From: Myotis daubentonii
Lineage: Eukaryota; Chordata; Mammalia; Chiroptera; Vespertilionidae
NCBI RefSeq assembly: GCF_963259705.1
Contig: NC_081849.1
Location: 61,042,093 to 61,106,092, forward strand
Direction of reading: 5' to 3'
DNA: 64,000 nt
Below, one piece after another: positions 58,688-64,000 of this stretch (within the stretch, counting starts at the first letter, position 1; every line of letters begins with the position of its first letter). Under the pieces are notes generated by a model. The model saw only the letters and a list, made by a program, of their open reading frames with translations. It was not told where the DNA came from and searched no databases. The translations under genes were made by a program, and so were the position numbers.

Positions 58688-59184
58688 GTAAGAGACGCTC
58701 GCTTTCCTGGCATATTATTTAAAACCTGCGCTGGGCACTCTGCTGTGGTTCGGTTTCAGGATTTATGTCCCGAGTTTGAATTTTGGACATTCGTTCCGTA
58801 ACGACACATCCAGTCATTAGTGTGAAAGGACATTTGCGTTTCTGCAGGCCCAGGTGTGGAGCGTACCTGCCTAAGGTTTCCCGTGATGCTGAGCTCCTAC
58901 ACGGCATCGTGCTGCGTGGGCTGTGCGGCACGCGGGTGAACTGGACGTGGTCTCGGTCCTTGAGGAGCTGACACTATGACAGGAGATAAGAGCCCTCACA
59001 AATAATTGTAGTCGGGGCCGATGTAAGCAGTGCGGGGTTTACAGAGGAGCTCCGTGTCCTTCCTAAATGCCTTAGGCCCTGCCAGAGGAAGCAGTGTGCC
59101 TTGTTTCAAGTGTGGATTGAAATTCATGGGGAAAGGATGGGGTGGGGAAGAACTTTCAGGGGAGGAAATAGAATTTATATAAAA

Positions 59185-59530
59185 CCTAGAGGCCCGGTGC
59201 ATGAAATTCGTGCACTCGGGGGGTCCCTCAGCCCGGCCTGCACCCTCTCGCAGTCCAGGAGCCCTCAGGGGATGTCTGACTGACAGCTTAGGCCTGCTCC
59301 TAAGTTGTCAGTCAGACATCCTTAGCACTGCTGAATGGGAGATGCTCCCACCATTGCTGACCACATGAGCCTGGCTTCTGGCTGAGCAGCGCTCCCCCTG
59401 TGGGAGTGCACTGACCACCAGGGGGCAGCTCCTGCATTGAGCTTCTGTTCTCTGGTGGTCAGTATGCATGATACCGACCAGTTGTTCTGCTGTTTGGTTG
59501 ATTTGCATAATAGCCTTTTATTATATAGGA
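59185..59530 (-). mobile_element. Helitron (HeliBat-type, antisense)
   Basis: On the - strand it starts tcctatataataaaaggcta at 59530 and ends with gcaccgggcctctag near 59185, after the hairpin pair gtgcatgaaattcgtgcac. Internal text matches Helitron 2 in part (ctgaccaccagggggcagct). It is non-autonomous. Confidence 0.87.
59415..59428 (+). promoter_or_regulatory. CTCF-like motif in the antisense Helitron
   Basis: Ccaccagggggcag is identical to the motif at 48988-49001. A weaker reverse partner (ctgttctctggtgg) is at 59445-59458. Binding is not shown. Confidence 0.5.
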
Positions 59531-59546
59531 TATGGGTATATATAAT

Positions 59547-59805
59547 ATGTCCTGGCTGGTGTGCTCAGTGGTTAGAGCATTGGCCCCCACACTGAAGTGT
59601 TTTAGATTATATTCCAGGTCAAGGACATGTACCTGGGTTGCAGGTGTGATCTCTGGCCCCAGTCGGGGCATGTGCAGGAAGCAACCAATGGATGTTTCTC
59701 TCTCACATGGATGTTTCTCTCTCTCTTCTCTCCCCTTCCTTCCCTTCCACTCTCTCTAAAAATCAATGAAAAAAATATCCTCAGGTGAGGATTAACAACA
59801 ACAAC
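59547..59805 (+). repeat. Ves SINE (sense), diverged
   Basis: The head tgtcctggctggtgtgctca, then gtggttagagcattggcccc, body gcatgtgcaggaagcaacca with ggatgtttctctctcacatg, and an A-rich tail with aac repeats. It is more diverged than the copies with perfect TSDs. Confidence 0.85.
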
Positions 59806-60038
59806 AAAGAATAAGGGTGGACTGCTCAGTAGATATTTGGAGAAACCCAAGACTTCGTATTAGGAGAACTAGGTCAGTCAGGCTGGGAAAGTAAATTGGG
59901 ATGAGGAAGGGAGGCTCTAAGTCATTTAGGGAGCAGTGGGAGAAGTTTGGGCTAAGGAAGTGAATGATATCAGCTCTTGAGGGCAAGTAATATTACTCAG
60001 ATGACCTGAGGCTCAACCCCAGGTCCTTCCCCCTAGAC

Positions 60039-60250
60039 CCGTGGTCGGCAAACTGTGGCTCGCGAGCCATGTGCGGCTCTTTGGCCCCTTGAGTGTGGCT
60101 CTTCCTAAACCTTAGGAGTACCCTAATTAAGTTAATAACAGTGTACCTACCTATATAGTTTAAGTTTAAAAAATTTGGCTCTCAGAAGAAATTTCAATCG
60201 TTGTACTGTTGATATTTGGCTCTGTTGACTAATGAGTTTGCCGACCACTG
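60039..60250. mobile_element. hAT non-autonomous element, 212 bp
   Basis: The ends ccgtggtcggcaaac and gtttgccgaccactg are inverted repeats with one mismatch. Flanking ccctagac and ctctagac match in seven of eight bases (TSD). It is distinct in sequence from the 10765 element. Confidence 0.88.
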
Positions 60251-60815
60251 CTCTAGACAACTCTATGCTGCAGGGTAGTTTATAGAAATAGAATAGAACC
60301 AAATAACGGCAGCAATGAAGAGCAAGTATTATAACGGAACAGGAAACGCCCCCAACTCATGGCAGGATGCCAGTTTAAGGAAAATTCCGGCTTTCTAGGA
60401 TAAAAATGGCTAGCAGCCTAGAAAAGTTACTACTTTGCTACTTCTAATGTTGTCCGCCTGTCAAGTTACTGACAAGTTCCAGGGCTGTGACAGCCTGGGG
60501 CACACAGGAGAGGGACGAGGCAGTGACATTAGCCGTGAGTATACCTCTGCTTGGAGGGGGAGAGTAATTGTAAGGTTCCCTTCCACCCCACTGTGTCAAA
60601 TTCCATATTAATCTCACTAGCAATTCTGGGCTGAGGTTAGAAGATAAGAACGTACAGGTTAGTTGCCCAAAGTTTTCTCCTCATCAAAAATGTCACTAAG
60701 AATATGTTTGCCAGGTTGTAACAAGATAGATTGTGATAGATCTGCATCAAATTTTCTCCATGAAATAGCAAAACAGGTGCAGTAGTAGCATTTGAGACAG
60801 GCATGTTGTAAATCA

Positions 60816-60995
60816 CTGGTTGTCAGAGTCTGTTCCTCAGAACAGCAGAGTGAGTGTCACCTAGAAACTTGCTAAAAATGCAAATCCCCCAGCCCTTCCC
60901 ACCAAGGCCTCTTGAGTCAGAGACTCTGAGCAACCTCTGTTTTAATAAGGCCTCCTGGTGAGTCGGAGGCGCGCTGAGTTGTGAGACCGGTCGTT
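60816..60995. mobile_element. MER20-like hAT remnant
   Basis: Cactggttgtcagagtctgt, cacctagaaacttgctaaaa, atgcaaatcccccagccctt and ctctgttttaataaggcctc follow MER20-type order. It resembles the remnant at 29098-29345. Confidence 0.6.
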
Positions 60996-61904
60996 AAAAA
61001 TCATGGTAAAATGAGCATTCTTCACGCATGTCTTTTATACACGACTTTGCTTGCTTCTGTAGACTAAATTCCTGGGAGAGGAATTGCTGGAATCCATAGG
61101 TACGGCTTGCAGCGGGTTTAAAATACGCCTGCCGACGATCTGATGCTCTTCTAACTCAGGTGTGGGCGAGGGCCTCTCTCCTTGAAGCTGGGGGGGCTTA
61201 GGACAGCCTCAGCTACCAGAGCGGGAACGGTAAGGCCGAGTGCTGCTGGGTAACTTCTGAGGCCAAGTCACAACGGGTCGACTTTTCCACCGAACTGTGT
61301 TGGGTTTTGTTTATAAGAGTTCTCTCACTGTCAGTTAGCCTTATGTATGTGCCTCAGATATGCCCCGTTCTGTCTTTTGCCGTTTAAATGTATATATGTG
61401 TGTTTAATTGTTCATAACTTTAAAGTTTTAAAAAGTTGTTACGTTAGATTAATCAGCATTTTCCTTCATGGGTCTGGAGGTTTCTTGAAATTTCGGATCG
61501 TGTTTTTCTCTCCAAAATTATAAAACACTTCACTAGAAGCCGTTGGTACGCACTTGGATAACAAATAAGAGAATGAAGCGTCCCACTCACCGAGCCCAGA
61601 CTAGCTCAGCGACCCCCTTATGGACCTTGGCTTCCTCATTTCTCTCCTCCCGCGCTCCTCCCCGTGCCTCCTGCTTCCAGGCGGGAAGAAGACTTGGGCT
61701 CTTTATATCACGAAACCAGAGCTTCCTCCTGAAGCTCAATCTGATGTCTTACAGGCCACAGGTGTGTGACATGCCACCTCTACCTGCAGGGAGTCTGGAG
61801 AAGTGACTGTGTGATAGAGTGAGCTGAGTGGTTTCAGGTTATTTTTCCCCAAAAGGATATCTTTTTAAAAATTTTTGTTGTTGTTTTACTACTTGCCCAA
61901 GGAT

Positions 61905-62129
61905 ATTTTTTTCCATTTATTTTTATTTTTTTTCTTAGCGAGAGTGGAAGGGAAGGGTAGAGACACAGAGAGAGAGAGACATGGATGTGAGAGACACACA
62001 TTGATTGGTTGCCTTCCCCAGGGCCGGGGATCGAGCCTGCAACCCAGGTATGTGCCCTTGACCAGAATCGAACTACAACCCTTCAGTCCAAGGGCTGATG
62101 CTCTAACCACTGAGGAAACTGGCTAGGAT
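61905..62129 (-). repeat. Ves SINE (antisense)
   Basis: The reverse complement starts agccagtttcctcagtggtt, has the B-box-like gttcgattctggtcaagggc and the body caatgtgtgtctctcacatc, and ends A-rich. The two overlapping ORFs here are read from the SINE. Confidence 0.85.
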
Positions 62130-62159
62130 CCAAAAAGATCTTTTCATCTCACAATCATG

Positions 62160-63150
62160 CATTTCTTCCTACTGATTTAAAGCACCATTATTATTTATTA
62201 CCTGCCAAATATCCATATTATTTGGATCTATTTCTAGATCCTCTATTCTCTCTTCTTGATATGCCTCTTTACTACTGATCCCAGCCTGGTACTATGTGAA
62301 TTATTAAATTTTTTAATACATTTTTATATCTAATATCTAATTGCTCTTTCTTGTCTAGTTTTTCTTTGTTCTTCTCACCTGTTTATACATCTGGATAAAC
62401 ATCAGAATCATTTTTGTCAAATTCTAAACACAGTGCATTTTGATTTTGATTGAAGTCATGCTGAAGGCTAATTTTATACTAGGGAGAATTTAATCTTTAT
62501 GATAAATTTCTTTTGTAGATGGAATATGCCTTTCATAAGGTTTTTTATGGTGGATTGTTTGTGTATAGGAGCGGTGTTGATTTTTATTTATAGCGAGCCA
62601 TTTCACTGCCTCTCTGATAGTTTCTGTAAGGCCATTAATATCATAAGGCCTGCAGGTAGTACTTTGTCTTTCCTAATATTCTACTTATCTGCTCTTATCC
62701 CTCATTGCTTTGGTAAGTCTGCAGAAGAATATTCAATAATTAGTGGCTGTAGTGAGAATTTTGACTTTTATATTAATGAAGATGTGTCTAATGTTTCACC
62801 ATTCTGCCTTCTGTTGGCCTTTGCTTCAGGATAGATATCTTGTCAAGGACGTCTCTACCTATTACATTCCTTTCAGTAGCTGTTGAGATCCTTGTACTCA
62901 CTGGTAATCGTGTGAAATTTTAAATTTTTATGTTGTTAAATCCATCAGTCTTTTCCTGTATGTGTTTCCTGTGATCTGTTTAGGCAGGCTTACCGAAGCT
63001 GAGATCGGTTTTCTAGTGATCTCTACTGGTGTTTAGTCTTCTTTCTAGTCTCATTTTTTAGTCTATATCTTTGTGCAAGTTAGCATTTATTTTGGAGTTA
63101 GATATGGGTCATTTTCTCCCCATTGTCGTAGGATTGCTAATTAAATAATG
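62160..63150 (-). repeat. Old L1 ORF2 remnant (antisense)
   Basis: The + strand reads like reverse L1 ORF2: gatctatttctagatcctct, cttttatattaatgaagatg, atctcttgtcaagg-like text, and ccatcagtcttttcctgtat. It is strongly decayed with approximate limits. Confidence 0.6.
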
Positions 63151-64000
63151 TCTCTTTCCTACTAAAATGGGTAGGAGGGCTTTTTGCTTTTTAGTTTGGT
63201 TTTGCTTTTTAGTTTTACGGAGGAGTAGGATATTTCCCTCAAGTACTCCTGACCCTTCTTGGCCTTGTCACTTAGTTCGTTGTATCGTGAGAAAGGTCAG
63301 CGGTCAGTGCTGAGAGAAATAATGTGCCATAAAAATGGATCACCTTTTGGCTGGAAAACGGCAGCTTCTTTCTCTTTAATCCATATGTATTCCCCAATCC
63401 TTGGAATTAAAAAAGAATCTGGATTTGCTATATGTTAGTCTCATATATTGTGACACGGGCATGTGCTAAAGACTCAGGATTTCTGATGAGCTGCTGTCTC
63501 CTTCACGCGTGCTCCGAGCTGGGCAGCATGGGAAGCTCCCTGCGCTACGAGGTTGTTGAGCACACCTGGCAGGTCAAGCTAAATGATGTGACGTTGCCAC
63601 CCCATTACCCATGCTCACCACCCAAAGCCGGCTCCCATTTGGAAGGCAGGGGCAGCGAGAACCTGTTGGCTGCAAAACATGACCTGTGATTCCCACAGGG
63701 CAGTTCCCATTAATGACGATCAGATGTGTGTCCTTGCATCGCCTGAAATAAACCAGTAAGTAAATGCCAAACGCCTTCTCGCCTTCACATTAGTACATGT
63801 GCCTTTTCTTACGTAATTTTTATCTTGCAGCTAGCACTTGCATCCTCTCTCCAGCTGACTTTAGTTAACCCCAGAGCTTTTCTTTCTTGTCCTCCTCCCT
63901 GGCCATCTAATGCCAGAGGGGCAAGAACAGTTGACATATGTAGCAGCCCCTGATTCATTCCCAAGATTTTACACATCTGTCTTTCTTGTTACATATATAT

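Larger units (their letters stand above)
51766..56820 (+). other. Intron between visible exons 23 and 24 (5.1 kb)
   Basis: It holds L2 remnants, a recent L1, another old repeat and an unidentified antisense ORF, each listed. In 55110-56150 I recognise nothing. Confidence 0.6.
58688..64000 (+). other. Downstream intron (5' part)
   Basis: The acceptor is outside the window. It contains a Helitron, two Ves SINEs, a hAT, a MER20-like remnant and an old L1. I found no stalk-coding exon; ORFs at 61543 and 63432 do not match dynein. In 61000-61900 and 63150-64000 I see only unique-looking sequence. Confidence 0.65.

Noticed and set aside
2595..58687. DNAH9 or DNAH17 instead of DNAH11
   Set aside because: Several exons (16, 17, 19, 22, 23) fit remembered DNAH11 text better, for example [17 protein letters not shown] and [14 protein letters not shown] formal alignment to all three would settle it.

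Overview
This is nuclear DNA of a placental mammal, almost certainly a vespertilionid (vesper) bat. The repeat content shows this. tRNA-derived Ves SINEs occur with perfect target-site duplications (TSDs). Helitrons with HeliBat-type ends (TCCTATATAATAAAAG at the 5' end, CTAGT at the 3' end) occur several times, along with short hAT elements with 8-bp TSDs, a mariner-type element, and recent L1 and betaretrovirus-like insertions. Older L1, L2, MIR and MER-type remnants fill the introns.

The only cellular protein-coding gene I can support is on the + strand: an internal part of an axonemal outer-arm dynein heavy chain, best matched to DNAH11. Twenty-six consecutive exons lie between 2595 and 58687. 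They total 3969 nt (1323 codons), every reading phase agrees across every junction, and no internal stop was found. They encode the end of the linker and the AAA1, AAA2, AAA3 and AAA4 ATPase modules, with visible Walker A and B motifs in each. The gene start, stem, stalk, AAA5/6 and C-terminus lie outside the window, which opens inside one intron and closes inside another. Three of the 25 complete introns use GC-AG splice sites, all with the donor gcaagt.

Layout: 1-2594 upstream intron with a Ves SINE and an old L1; 2595-5749 linker exons 1-2; 5750-12695 a repeat-rich intron (old Ves, L1 split by a Charlie-like hAT, a 212-bp hAT, a folded-back mariner); 12696-26371 exons 3-10, AAA1 and the AAA1-AAA2 boundary; 27440-36330 exons 11-15, AAA2; 39179-51765 exons 16-23, the AAA2-AAA3 connection and AAA3 into AAA4; 56821-58687 exons 24-26, AAA4; 58688-64000 downstream intron (Helitron, two Ves SINEs, hAT, MER20-like element, old L1).

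The most structured part is intron 21 (45717-50475). An old antisense L1 is split by a tandem array of Helitron segments, and the first Helitron is itself split ten bases from its 5' end by a short betaretrovirus-like provirus with a tRNA-Lys primer site, two similar LTRs and a 6-bp TSD. The provirus has lost nearly all coding sequence, and its gag start region is tandemly triplicated. The Helitrons carry a YY1/CCAAT promoter-like segment, an ~80-bp minisatellite and several CTCF-like motifs. Every L1 I could orient lies antisense to the dynein gene. I found no new cellular system; the notable observations are the GC-AG introns, the fold-back mariner, the nested retroviral/Helitron array and an unidentified antisense 132-codon ORF.
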